Part shown: one piece after another, positions 9,266 to 18,639 of the stretch
Layout: each line of letters starts with the position of its first letter
Position numbering within the stretch: the first letter of the stretch is position 1
DNA from: Streptomyces sp. NBC_00344
GTDB taxonomy: Bacteria > Actinomycetota > Actinomycetes > Streptomycetales > Streptomycetaceae
Assembly (NCBI RefSeq): GCF_036088315.1
Contig: NZ_CP107996.1
Location: forward strand, 3,618,501-3,682,500
Length of the DNA: 64,000 nucleotides
Direction of reading: 5' to 3'
Position numbers and translations under genes: made by a program
The notes under the pieces: model-generated
Told to the model about the DNA's origin: nothing
The model's database searches: none
The model's input: the letters and a program-made list of their open reading frames with translations, nothing else

Positions 9266-10545
9266 GCGAGGGCCCCTTTGTCCTGGAGGGTGCCAGGCCC
9301 CTCCCCGTCGTCGGGACGCTTCCGCACGGCTGCCAGCGGCACCTCCGCGGTCAGGAGAAACCGCCCGCCCCCGGCCGGCCCCGCCGTCATGGTGCCGCCG
9401 AGTGCGGAGAGTCTCTCCCGCAGCCCGGCGAGTCCGGAGCCCGCGTCGCCATCCGCCGAGGCGTCCGCCGACCCGTCGTTGTCGACCGTGAGCCTGGCGT
9501 CGGTCGCCGATCTCGACACCCTGATGCCACATCTCCTGGCATCCCCGTGCCGCAGCACATTGGTGGCTGCCTCCCGGACCACCCAGCCGAGCGCCGACTG
9601 CACATCAGCCGAGAGCCCGTCCGCCGAGCCGCTGACCTCGCACTCGATCCCCGCCGCCTCCAGCACCCCCCGCGCCCCGTCGAGCTCCACGCCGAGATCG
9701 GCCTCCCGGTATCCCCGCACCACCTCACGCACCTCCCGCTGCGACTCCTGGGCGAGGCGCTGCACCTCGGCCATCTGCTCCACGGCCTCCGGCCGTCCGC
9801 GCCGCGCCAGACCCACCGCCAGCTCGCTCTTGAGCGCGATGACCGCGAGGTTGCGCCCCATCACATCGTGCAGATCCCGGCCGAACCGGAGCCGTTCCTC
9901 GGCGACCGCGAGCCGCGCCTGGACGTCCTTGGCCTGCTGGAGCTTCCACATCACATTCAGCGACCAGGCCGAGACCCGGACGGTGACGGCGAACCAGCCG
10001 GCCAGGCAGATCTGCGTGACCAGGCAGCTCGTCACCAGGCCGGTGTCCCCGCCGAGCGCGGCAACGGCGGTGCACAGAGCCGTCACCGCGGCCAGGTGCA
10101 CCAGGACCGAGCTGCCCGGCCGCACCACCAGCACATGCGCCATGGTGAACGGCACCGCGGGCGCGGTCAGCAGCACCGAGGCCATCGGGACCGTGTTCAT
10201 CCCCGCGGTCACGGTCAGCGTCACCACCGCGACCAGATCCGTCACCAGCAGCGTGACTCCCACGGCGACAAGACGCCGGGGCACCGCACAGCCGCCCAGA
10301 TAGGTGTGGAGACCGCGGGCGAGCAAGGTCTGTCCGCAGACCCCCTGTGCCACGGCCAGCAGACAGCAGGCGACGATCAGCGCAGCCGGTGCCCCGGAGT
10401 GCCGCACCGGTTCGGTCAGCGAGAACATCACCTGCGCGGCGGCCGCCGACCAGAGCAGGAAGTACAGCGTTCCCCGGGTGTAGAGGTCCATCTGGCCGAT
10501 CCCGCCGCGTCCGCGCCAGCCCCGCACCCACGTCAGCGCAGCCAT
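9262..10545 (-). CDS. Membrane sensor histidine kinase (HisKA_3/DesK type)
   Basis: 427 residues. About six hydrophobic segments fill residues 20-200. The dimerisation/phospho-acceptor helix contains FGRDLHDVMGRNLAVIAL, the H-box of the NarX/DesK class. The ATPase domain shows VVREAATNVLRHG (N box) and GSGLAGLRERL (G box). GTTGACGGGGGAAGG lies just before the start and provides a ribosome binding site. The gene is 16 bp downstream of the ABC permease and overlaps the regulator by 4 nt. There is no extracellular sensor domain, so the signal is likely perceived in the membrane or through the ABC transporter. Confidence 0.92.
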   Translation of the reverse strand: MAALTWVRGWRGRGGIGQMDLYTRGTLYFLLWSAAAAQVMFSLTEPVRHSGAPAALIVACCLLAVAQGVCGQTLLARGLHTYLGGCAVPRRLVAVGVTLLVTDLVAVVTLTVTAGMNTVPMASVLLTAPAVPFTMAHVLVVRPGSSVLVHLAAVTALCTAVAALGGDTGLVTSCLVTQICLAGWFAVTVRVSAWSLNVMWKLQQAKDVQARLAVAEERLRFGRDLHDVMGRNLAVIALKSELAVGLARRGRPEAVEQMAEVQRLAQESQREVREVVRGYREADLGVELDGARGVLEAAGIECEVSGSADGLSADVQSALGWVVREAATNVLRHGDARRCGIRVSRSATDARLTVDNDGSADASADGDAGSGLAGLRERLSALGGTMTAGPAGGGRFLLTAEVPLAAVRKRPDDGEGPGTLQDKGALA

Positions 10546-10561
10546 TGAGCACCTTCCCCCG

Positions 10562-11380
10562 TCAACGCCGGGGTTCCCAGCGGAACCACCGTCGTACAGC
10601 CAACACCGCGAGCGCCGTCCAGGCCACCGCCGTCAGCACATGACCCAGGACATCGGCCCCGGACATCTGTCCGGTCCAGGCACCGCGCACCAGCTCCACC
10701 ACCGGGGTGAGCGGCAGCAATTCGCAGGCGGCCGCGATGTTGCCGGGGAAGGTCTCCAGCGGGACAGCCACCCCTGATCCGGCCATTGAGAGGAGCAGCA
10801 TCGGTATCACGGTCAGCTGGGCGGCCTCGGCGGACTTGGTGACCCCCGCGGTTGCCGCGCCCAGGGCGGTCAGCATCACCACCCCCAGCACCACGCCCAC
10901 GGCCATCAGCCAGGGTGCAGGCGGCAGCCCCATGCCGAAGGCCACCGCACAGCCCGCGGACAGCACCACGCACTGCACCAGCCCGATGACGACCGAAGGC
11001 AGTGATGCCCCGGCGAGGATCTCGACGTCCCGCACCTCTCCGGTACGGAGCCGCTTGAGCACCAACTGCTCCCGGCGCACCACCAGCACCCCGACCACGC
11101 CGTTGTAGACGGCGAAGAGCAGCCCGAATCCGACGGCTCCCGGCAGCAGCACCGTGCCTGCCGTGAGTCCTGCTTTGTCGAGGGTCTGCTGATCTGTCGT
11201 CGACGAGAACACGAGGGTCATCGAGACGGGGAGCACCAGCATGGTGAAGAGCGAGGCCTTGCTGCGCCCGAGCAGGGTCAGCTCGGCGCGGGCCAGTGCG
11301 GCCATCCGGCCGCTGCTGAGCGTGTCCGTCCCCACCCGGCGCGGCATCCGCCCTGTCCGTATCGTCCGTACCGGGTTCAT
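10562..11380 (-). CDS. ABC-2 type transporter permease
   Basis: 272 residues with about six transmembrane segments and the layout of ABC-2 exporters: an N-terminal cytoplasmic helix, a first TM at about 45-65, a cytoplasmic charged loop VVRREQLVLKRLRTGEVRD typical of drug/antibiotic exporter permeases, and a C-terminal hydrophobic hairpin ending in RRWFRWEPRR. ATG 11380 overlaps the stop of the ATPase gene as ATGA. It most likely forms the membrane half of an exporter with the 11377 gene product. Substrate unknown; lipid, peptide or drug export are the usual roles of this family. Confidence 0.92.
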   Translation of the reverse strand: MNPVRTIRTGRMPRRVGTDTLSSGRMAALARAELTLLGRSKASLFTMLVLPVSMTLVFSSTTDQQTLDKAGLTAGTVLLPGAVGFGLLFAVYNGVVGVLVVRREQLVLKRLRTGEVRDVEILAGASLPSVVIGLVQCVVLSAGCAVAFGMGLPPAPWLMAVGVVLGVVMLTALGAATAGVTKSAEAAQLTVIPMLLLSMAGSGVAVPLETFPGNIAAACELLPLTPVVELVRGAWTGQMSGADVLGHVLTAVAWTALAVLAVRRWFRWEPRR

Positions 11381-12285
11381 CGGGTGACCTCCTGTTTCCG
11401 TGCGATTCCCAGGAACGCCTCCTCCAGGGAGGCGGACCGCACATCCAGTCCGTACAGCTCCACGTCCCTGTCCCTGGCCCACACCAGGAGCTCGGTTGCG
11501 GACCGCTGGAGGTCGGAGGTCCTGAGCCGTATCTCCCCTGTGGTGCCGAGATAGGGGCCGAGCGGCGGCAGGTCCGCGGCGGTGAACCCTTCGGGCAGCG
11601 TGAACGAGATCTGCGCGGGCTGTTCGGCCACCACCTCGTCCACCCGTCCCTCGGCGGCGATCCGCCCCTCGTGCAGAATCGCCAGACGGTCGGCGAGTTC
11701 CTCTGCCTCCTCGAGGTAGTGCGTGGTCAGCAGGACCGTCGTGCCCCCGTCGCGCAGTTCGCGGACCAACTCCCAGGTCTCCCGGCGCCCTTCGGCATCC
11801 AGGCCGGTCGTCGGCTCGTCGAGGAAGAGGACTTCGGGCCGGCCGAGCAACGCCATCGCCAGATCGAGGCGCCGCTTCTCGCCGCCGGACAGCTGTTTCA
11901 CCCGTACGTCCGAGCGGCCGCCGAGGCGGACCATCTCCAGGGCTTCGGGGACCGGGCGGGCACCGCTGGTGCAGCCCGCCCACATCCTGACGGTCTCGGC
12001 GACCGTCAGATCCGGCGGGAACCCGCCCTCCTGGAGCATCACTCCGGTCCGCGGTCTCACGGCGGCGCGTTCTGCGTACGGGTCGTGGCCGAGCACGCGC
12101 ACCCGGCCCGCGGTCGGCCGGGCAAGGCCTTCGAGCAGCTCCACTGTGGAGGTCTTGCCCGCGCCGTTCGTCCCGAGCAGGGCGAAGAGCTCGCCCGCGG
12201 CCACCGAGAAGGAGATCCCGGAGACGGCCTCGAACCCTCCCGCGTAGCTGCGCCGCAGATCTTCGGCCTCGATCACATCTGTCAT
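11377..12285 (-). CDS. ABC transporter ATP-binding protein (DrrA-like)
   Basis: 302 residues. Walker A GTNGAGKTS near residue 40, signature LSGGEKRRLDLAMALLGR near 130, Walker B VLFLDEPTTGLD, and H-loop LLTTHYLEEAEELADR are all intact. A C-terminal extension (about 210-302) is typical of DrrA-like exporters. MTDVIEAEDLRRSY at ATG 12285 is taken as the start because it places the first strand of the ATPase fold correctly; an upstream in-frame start at 12327 would overlap the operator palindrome. First gene of the four-gene operon. Confidence 0.93.
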   Translation of the reverse strand: MTDVIEAEDLRRSYAGGFEAVSGISFSVAAGELFALLGTNGAGKTSTVELLEGLARPTAGRVRVLGHDPYAERAAVRPRTGVMLQEGGFPPDLTVAETVRMWAGCTSGARPVPEALEMVRLGGRSDVRVKQLSGGEKRRLDLAMALLGRPEVLFLDEPTTGLDAEGRRETWELVRELRDGGTTVLLTTHYLEEAEELADRLAILHEGRIAAEGRVDEVVAEQPAQISFTLPEGFTAADLPPLGPYLGTTGEIRLRTSDLQRSATELLVWARDRDVELYGLDVRSASLEEAFLGIARKQEVTR

Positions 12286-12311
12286 GCGTCCAGACTGCTG
12301 CCGGAGCAGCG

Positions 12312-12343
12312 CCGATTCCGGTGACAAATGTCATCGGAATCGG
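12312..12343. promoter_or_regulatory. 32-bp near-perfect palindrome, likely operator of the ABC/two-component operon
   Basis: Arms CCGATTCCGGTGACA and TGTCATCGGAATCGG flank a central AA and match at 14 of 15 pairs; the core is TGACA-AA-TGTCA. The half-site GGTGACA recurs in direct orientation at 12342-12348, 22 bp (two helical turns) from the one at 12320-12326. The palindrome centre lies about 42 bp upstream of the ATPase start. Its place suggests binding by the operon's own response regulator. Confidence 0.6.
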
Positions 12344-12351
12344 TGACATAC

Positions 12352-12388
12352 GAAGAAGCCCCGGTCGGGATCCGACCGGGGCTTCTTT
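12352..12388. terminator. Hairpin terminator of tRNA-Gly copy 2
   Basis: Same 17-bp stem and GAT loop as at 8471, with one change at the outermost base. On the minus strand it is 3' of tRNA-Gly. Confidence 0.8.
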
Positions 12389-12394
12389 TCGCTG

Positions 12395-12467
12395 AGCGGA
12401 CGACCAGGTTCGAACTGGCGACCTCAACCTTGGCAAGGTTGCGCTCTACCAACTGAGCTACGTCCGC
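12395..12467 (-). tRNA. tRNA-Gly (anticodon GCC), copy 2
   Basis: Identical over 73 nt to the gene at 8514, with the same canonical arms and U discriminator. Confidence 0.97.
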
Positions 12468-12563
12468 ATTGCCTCCGCTTGTCGGACCCTCCGTGGGAGA
12501 GGCCGTCCGGCGGTGCGAGCATTACTGTACCTGATCCTCGGGAGGGTCAGGAAAGCGATGCAG

Positions 12564-12635
12564 AGCGGGTGACAGGAATTGCACACTGCGCCTTCCCCCT
12601 GGAAGGGGGATGTTCTACTACTGAACTACACCCGC
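12564..12635 (-). tRNA. tRNA-Gly (anticodon TCC) with non-canonical elbow
   Basis: 72 nt. The acceptor stem (GCGGGTG/CACCCGC, U discriminator), D stem (GTTC/GAAC) and anticodon arm (TCCCC-CTTCCAG-GGGGA, anticodon TCC) are good. The T arm is not: CAGTG and CCTGT fail to pair at most positions and the loop reads TGCAATT, so T55 is G. The D loop is AGTAGTA, so G18 is A. The G18-psi55 contact that holds the tRNA elbow is therefore lost from both sides. It lies 97 bp from tRNA-Gly(GCC) on the same strand. It may be a specialised glycine donor or a decaying tRNA; see findings. Confidence 0.75.
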
Positions 12636-12793
12636 ACGCTGCGTGAAGCGGGGCCTTGCGGCCTCGCCCTTCGGCGTGCTCCAGACTCTAGCTGACCAGC
12701 AGGGGTGGAATGCAAGTCGGGCGCTCGGGACGGGAGTCGGCCCGGGTCCGGCCGGCGGTCGCCCGGAGGTCCGGCCGACCGCCCGGAAGCGGG

Positions 12794-13111
12794 TCAGCCC
12801 GCCGCGTTGAACGCCTCGTAGACCTTCTTTGGGATCCGCCCGCGGGCCGGTACGTCCATCTTGTTGGACCGTGCCCAGGCACGGACGGCCGCCGGATCCG
12901 GCGCCACCGCGGTGTGCCGGTAGGCCTTGCCGGACTTCGACCGCTTTCGGCCCGCCTCCAGGAACGGGGCCAGCGACTTGCGCAGTTTCTTTGCATTGGC
13001 GGTATTGAGGTCGATCTCGTACGACTTTCCGTCGAGGCCGAAGGTGACCGTTTCCGCCGCTTCCCCGCCGTCGATGTCGTCGGAGAGCGTGACCACTACT
13101 CGCTGAGCCAC
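12794..13111 (-). CDS. lsrL: Lsr2-family nucleoid-associated xenogeneic silencer (LsrL-like)
   Basis: 105 residues, the usual Lsr2 length. The N-terminal dimerisation domain has MAQRVVVTLSDDIDGG and FGLDGKSYEIDL (about 1-60). The C-terminal DNA-binding domain has VRAWARSNKMDVPARGRIPKKV, carrying the RGR minor-groove hook. Lsr2 proteins bridge and silence AT-rich DNA. Streptomyces usually has two paralogues; by position next to purSQL this is the second, called LsrL in S. coelicolor, which I recall rather than prove. It is divergent from purS across an AT-richer 320-bp gap that could carry its own binding sites. Confidence 0.9.
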   Translation of the reverse strand: MAQRVVVTLSDDIDGGEAAETVTFGLDGKSYEIDLNTANAKKLRKSLAPFLEAGRKRSKSGKAYRHTAVAPDPAAVRAWARSNKMDVPARGRIPKKVYEAFNAAG

Positions 13112-13431
13112 GGACTTCGGTCCTTTCCTGCGGCACCGCTTGTCTGACGTGCAGCGATGCCGGCCTTACGGCTGATTTTGAGTTACGCCATTTCCTTTGT
13201 ACAGCGGAAGCCGCCGCATTGTGAAGCCCACCCAATTACATGCGCGTGTCAGGGGGCAATCACAACGGCCGTTTTTTTCGAGGATTTTTCGCGGATGTTC
13301 CCGCCGCCATCTCCGGGGCATCTCGCGGCCGAAATCCGAACGTGATCGGACCCTGCTGATATCTACCCGCGTAGATTTTCCAGGCAGGTAGTCTGAGTGG
13401 ACCGCCTTCGCACCACACACCGGGAGTGCCA
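13112..13431. other. AT-richer divergent intergenic region between lsrL and purS
   Basis: This 320-bp gap contains runs such as GTTTTTTTCGAGGATTTTTCG (about 13270) and is visibly less GC-rich than its surroundings. No small gene or RNA was recognised. It must carry the promoters of lsrL and purSQL. Confidence 0.5.
13361..13376. promoter_or_regulatory. 16-bp inverted repeat upstream of purS, candidate operator
   Basis: ATCTAC-CCGC-GTAGAT has perfect 6-bp arms. It ends 12 bp before a TAGTCT that could be a purS -10 box (13389-13394) and lies 56 bp before the start codon. Confidence 0.4.
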
Positions 13432-13683
13432 GTGGCACGCGTCGTAGTCGACGTCATGCTCAAGCCGGAGATCCTCGACCCGCAGGGACAGGCGGTGCAG
13501 CGTGCACTGCCCCGTCTCGGCTTCGATGGAATCGCCGACGTACGTCAGGGAAAGCGTTTCGAGCTCGAGGTCGATGGGCCGGTCGATGACGCCGCCCTCG
13601 TCCGTATCAATGAGCTGGCCGAAACGTTCCTCGCCAACACCGTCATCGAGAACTTCACCGTGAAGGTGGAGGAGGAGAAGTGA
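13432..13683 (+). CDS. purS: Phosphoribosylformylglycinamidine synthase subunit PurS
   Basis: Small bridging subunit of the three-part FGAM synthetase, which it assembles with PurQ and PurL. 83 residues starting [19 protein letters not shown], the family N-terminus. GTG 13432 is chosen because CGGGAG lies 5 nt upstream; a GTG at 13426 would add two residues and overlap that site. The stop overlaps the purQ start as GTGA, so purS-purQ-purL are translationally coupled. Confidence 0.95.
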   Translation: MARVVVDVMLKPEILDPQGQAVQRALPRLGFDGIADVRQGKRFELEVDGPVDDAALVRINELAETFLANTVIENFTVKVEEEK

Positions 13684-14356
13684 CTGCCCGTATCGGAGTC
13701 GTCACTTTTCCCGGCACCCTCGACGACCGGGACGCCCTGCGTGCCGTGCGCGTCGCGGGGGCCGAGCCGGTTTCGCTCTGGCATCGCGACAAGGGCCTCC
13801 AGCAGGTCGACGCGGTCGTCCTCGCCGGTGGTTTCTCCTACGGCGACTATCTGCGGGCCGGAGCCATCTCCCGCTTCTCGCCGGTGATGGCGACGATCAT
13901 CGAGCAGGCGAAGGCCGGTCTGCCGGTTCTCGGTATCTGCAACGGTTTCCAGATCCTCACCGAGTCGCATTTGCTGCCGGGCGCGATGCTCCGCAACAAC
14001 CATCTGCACTTCATCTGCCGCGACCAGAAGCTGCGCGTCGAGAATGCCGGGACCGCGTGGACCGCCGATTACTCGGCCGGCCAGGAGATCTCGGTACCTC
14101 TCAAGAACATCGACGGCCGGTACGTCGCCGACGAGTGTGTCCTCGACGAGCTCGAGGCCGAGGGCCGGGTGGCCTTCCGGTATCTCGACGGCAATCCGAA
14201 CGGGTCGCTGCGCGACATCGCAGGCATCACCAACGCGGCAGGCAATGTCGTCGGTCTGATGCCGCACCCCGAGCACGCAGTCGAGCCGCTGATCGGTACG
14301 GGGCGTACCGACGGCCTCGGATTCTTCACCTCGATCCTGAAGAAGCTGGTCAACGC

Positions 14357-14360
<4 letters not shown>
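13680..14360 (+). CDS. purQ: Phosphoribosylformylglycinamidine synthase subunit PurQ (glutaminase)
   Basis: 226 residues. A class I glutamine amidotransferase supplying ammonia to PurL. Visible are [33 protein letters not shown], the nucleophile elbow VLGICNGFQ (Cys near residue 87), and the late His/Glu of [16 protein letters not shown] 13680 overlaps purS by 4 nt and the stop overlaps purL as ATGA. Confidence 0.96.
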
Positions 14361-16606
<2,246 letters not shown>

Positions 16607-16624
16607 CGGGCCGGCACCGGAAAA

Positions 16625-16667
16625 AAGCGCCGGCGCCCGGGAGTTGGTCTCCCGGGCGCCGGCGCTT
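16625..16667 (+). terminator. Strong hairpin terminator of purSQL
   Basis: Perfect 19-bp stem (AAGCGCCGGCGCCCGGGAG and complement) with a 5-nt loop, beginning 18 bp after the purL stop. It also lies 3' of the convergent DUF805 gene and may serve both. Confidence 0.85.
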
Positions 16668-16684
16668 CGTGCTGGTGCGGCCCG

Positions 16685-17059
16685 TCAGTAGGCCGGAGTC
16701 TGTCCGTACGCAGGCACTGCCTTCGGGTCCGCGCCGTGCGCGTTGGGCTGGCGCTCACCCTCGGACGCGAGGAAGACGAGCAGAATGATGCCGCCCACGA
16801 ACGGGACCAGGCTGATGAAGAACCACCAGCCGGACTTCCCGGTGTCGTGCAGCCGTCGCACCATCACGGCGAGGGTCGGCAGCAGCACCGCGAGGTAGTA
16901 GACGGCGACGAGCAGACCGTTGTGGAAGAGCACGAAGGACACGATCGCCACGACGATGACGGCGAGGATGTTGAACAGCGTGTACATCCAGTATTCCTGG
17001 CGCCGCGCGCGCCCGCTGAAGCCCGCGTAGTTCTTGAGCACATCGAGATACCAGTGCAC
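16685..17059 (-). CDS. DUF805 family small membrane protein
   Basis: 124 residues. It begins VHWYLDVLKNYAGFSGRARRQEYW, the DUF805 signature, and has three to four hydrophobic segments (about 25-45, 50-68, 80-100) with MVRRLHDTGKSGWWFFI between them, followed by a polar tail. GTG 17059 is chosen over an upstream start because GGGGGGACC sits just before it. Function unknown; integral membrane protein of widespread bacterial occurrence. It converges on purL. Confidence 0.85.
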   Translation of the reverse strand: MHWYLDVLKNYAGFSGRARRQEYWMYTLFNILAVIVVAIVSFVLFHNGLLVAVYYLAVLLPTLAVMVRRLHDTGKSGWWFFISLVPFVGGIILLVFLASEGERQPNAHGADPKAVPAYGQTPAY

Positions 17060-17189
17060 TTTGGTCCCCCCAAAGACTGTGATGAGGCGTGCCCTCATGG
17101 AACCCCCCAGGACGCAGAATCTATGTGGCTTGAACTGAACGGGTCAAGTTTTTGTAAGGACGGCAGAGGTTCGGCCGAGGCCGGCGCCA

Positions 17190-17600
17190 ACCCGGTCTCA
17201 CCGGCGGGGACATGGGCCGGGCCGGAAGGGAGCCGGGTGGCCGTGGCAACAGCGGGACCCGTCACCCCGGACGCACACCGGAACACCATGTGCATCGATG
17301 AGGTGAACGCGTTCAGTGCCTGCAGATGGGCCTCACGGGTCAGTTGCGCGACGGCGCTGATGGTGCCGCCAGGGTCCCGCGCCGCGTACGCCCGGCCGAG
17401 TACCCAGCCGCGCACTGCCCCGCCGAGCCGCCGAGGGTCTCGGAGAAGCGGACTTTGTCGGTGGTGATGCCCAGTTGGCCCGGCATCATGGTGTCCCGCA
17501 TCAACTGGCTGAGCTGACCGGCGAGCTGGCCGAAACCGGCACCCCTGAGCAGTACCGCCGCACGGTTCCCCCGGAGATCGGTGTTGCGCGCCGGCGGTGG
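17190..17600 (-). pseudogene. Degenerate C-terminal remnant of a DHA2/EmrB-type MFS exporter
   Basis: Two minus-strand reading-frame pieces in different frames together look like the end of a 14-TM MFS transporter. The first contains GAGFGQLAGQLSQLMRD and PGQLGITTDKVRFSETLGGSAG, matching the family pattern of a last-third helix followed by LG(I/V)A..V.F.R.LGG..G. The second, shifted by two bases, contains HLQALNAFTSSMHMVFRCA, resembling the AF..AMH.VF helix that precedes the last TM. The N-terminal two thirds of such a gene are absent; the 17645 gene occupies that side on the other strand. The rest of the 17060-17644 gap holds nothing else I can identify. Confidence 0.45.
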
Positions 17601-17632
17601 GAAGAGCCGGGTGGCGCGGGTGGGCATCCGTC

Positions 17633-17638
17633 TACGCT
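17633..17638 (+). promoter_or_regulatory. Probable -10 box of a leaderless transcript for the 17645 gene
   Basis: TACGCT lies 6 nt before ATG 17645; no Shine-Dalgarno sequence is present. Confidence 0.35.
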
Positions 17639-17644
17639 CCACCC

Positions 17645-18466
17645 ATGCCGCCCACCCGGAAACGCGCCCGCCGTTACGACCCCGCCGTCACCCGTGGCGC
17701 GGTCCTCGCCCAGTTCGACCACGTGCGGCAGGCGGTCGCCACCCTCACCCCCGACCGGCTCGCCCTGCCCACCCGGCTCGGCGACTGGACCGTACGGGAG
17801 CTGGCCGCCCATCTCACCATGGGCGTCGATGCCGTCAGCCGGCATCTCGACGAGGCGGCGCAGGACGGCGGAACACCGGCGGGGCCTGTGCCCGGCCTGC
17901 GGGAGATCACCCTGCTGGAATGGACGGCCGCCACCGCCCCGGCGGCCGGCCGCATCTCGGAGGACACCAAGGGCCTCGCGGCGAGCGCCGGTGCGCGGGA
18001 GCTCTTCGACCGAGCGGCGGCGCGTATCACCGAGCGGCTGCCCGGCGCGTCGGACGATCTGCTGCTTCCGGGGCGGGTGGGCGCCATGCGGCTCGGCGAC
18101 TACCTGGTCACCCGCTGTGTGGAGCTGGTCGTGCACACCGACGACCTGAACCACGCCACCGGGCTCGAGGTGCCGTTCGACCGGCGGGCCCTCGCCGCCT
18201 GCACCCGGCTGCTGGCCGACGCGCTGGCGGTGAAGGCGCCGGGGGCGTCGACCGAGGTGCGGATTCCGCCGTATGCCGTCGTCCAGTGCATCGAGGGCCC
18301 CCGGCACACCCGGGGCACCCCGCCCAACGTCGTCGAGACCGATCCGCTCACCTGGATCCGCCTCGCCACCGGGCGTACCCGGTGGAGTGCGGCGGTGGAG
18401 GACGCACAGGTCGCGGCGAGCGGGGAGCGAGCCGATCTCTCGGATCTGCTGCCGGTCATGGGCTGA
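17645..18466 (+). CDS. Maleylpyruvate isomerase-family (DinB-fold) mycothiol-dependent enzyme
   Basis: 273 residues. The N-terminal domain (about 15-170) shows the DinB/MDMPI pattern: VLAQFDHVRQAVATLTPDRLALPTRLGDWTVRELAAHL with the first metal-binding His, and VVHTDDLNHAT carrying the later His/Asp positions. The C-terminal part (about 190-273) resembles the sterol-carrier-like domain found in these proteins, with PLTWIRLATGRTRWSAAV. Such enzymes use mycothiol as thiol cofactor in Actinobacteria. Substrate unknown. ATG 17645 is supported by the -10 box 6 nt upstream. A longer frame starting at 17597 overlaps pseudogene DNA and is less likely. Confidence 0.85.
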   Translation: MPPTRKRARRYDPAVTRGAVLAQFDHVRQAVATLTPDRLALPTRLGDWTVRELAAHLTMGVDAVSRHLDEAAQDGGTPAGPVPGLREITLLEWTAATAPAAGRISEDTKGLAASAGARELFDRAAARITERLPGASDDLLLPGRVGAMRLGDYLVTRCVELVVHTDDLNHATGLEVPFDRRALAACTRLLADALAVKAPGASTEVRIPPYAVVQCIEGPRHTRGTPPNVVETDPLTWIRLATGRTRWSAAVEDAQVAASGERADLSDLLPVMG

Positions 18467-18516
18467 CACCTGACGTGGCAGAAGCCGGTCATGGGCTGAC
18501 ACCGGACGCGACAGAG
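18451..18516 (+). repeat. 33-bp tandem duplication spanning the end of the 17645 gene
   Basis: The unit GCCGGTCATGGGCTGACACC... occurs at 18451 and again at 18484, with a third partial GCCGGTCGGGAACC at 18517. The first copy encodes the terminal PVMG-stop; the second copy is beyond the stop. The DNA to 18625 continues as purine-rich low-complexity sequence. Confidence 0.85.
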
Positions 18517-18639
18517 CCGGTCGGGAACCGGAAGCGGAACGCAGGGAAGCGCGGCCCGGAGGCGCGCACACGCGGGAACCGGAATCAGCGGAAACGGAAT
18601 CCTGGGAACCGGACACCCCGCTCACCCCGTCCCAGCGCC

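Larger units (their letters stand above)
12350..12469. repeat. Copy 2 of the 120-bp tRNA-Gly(GCC)/terminator direct repeat
   Basis: 118 of 120 positions match 8469-8588. This copy abuts the operator of the ABC operon at its left end. Confidence 0.9.
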
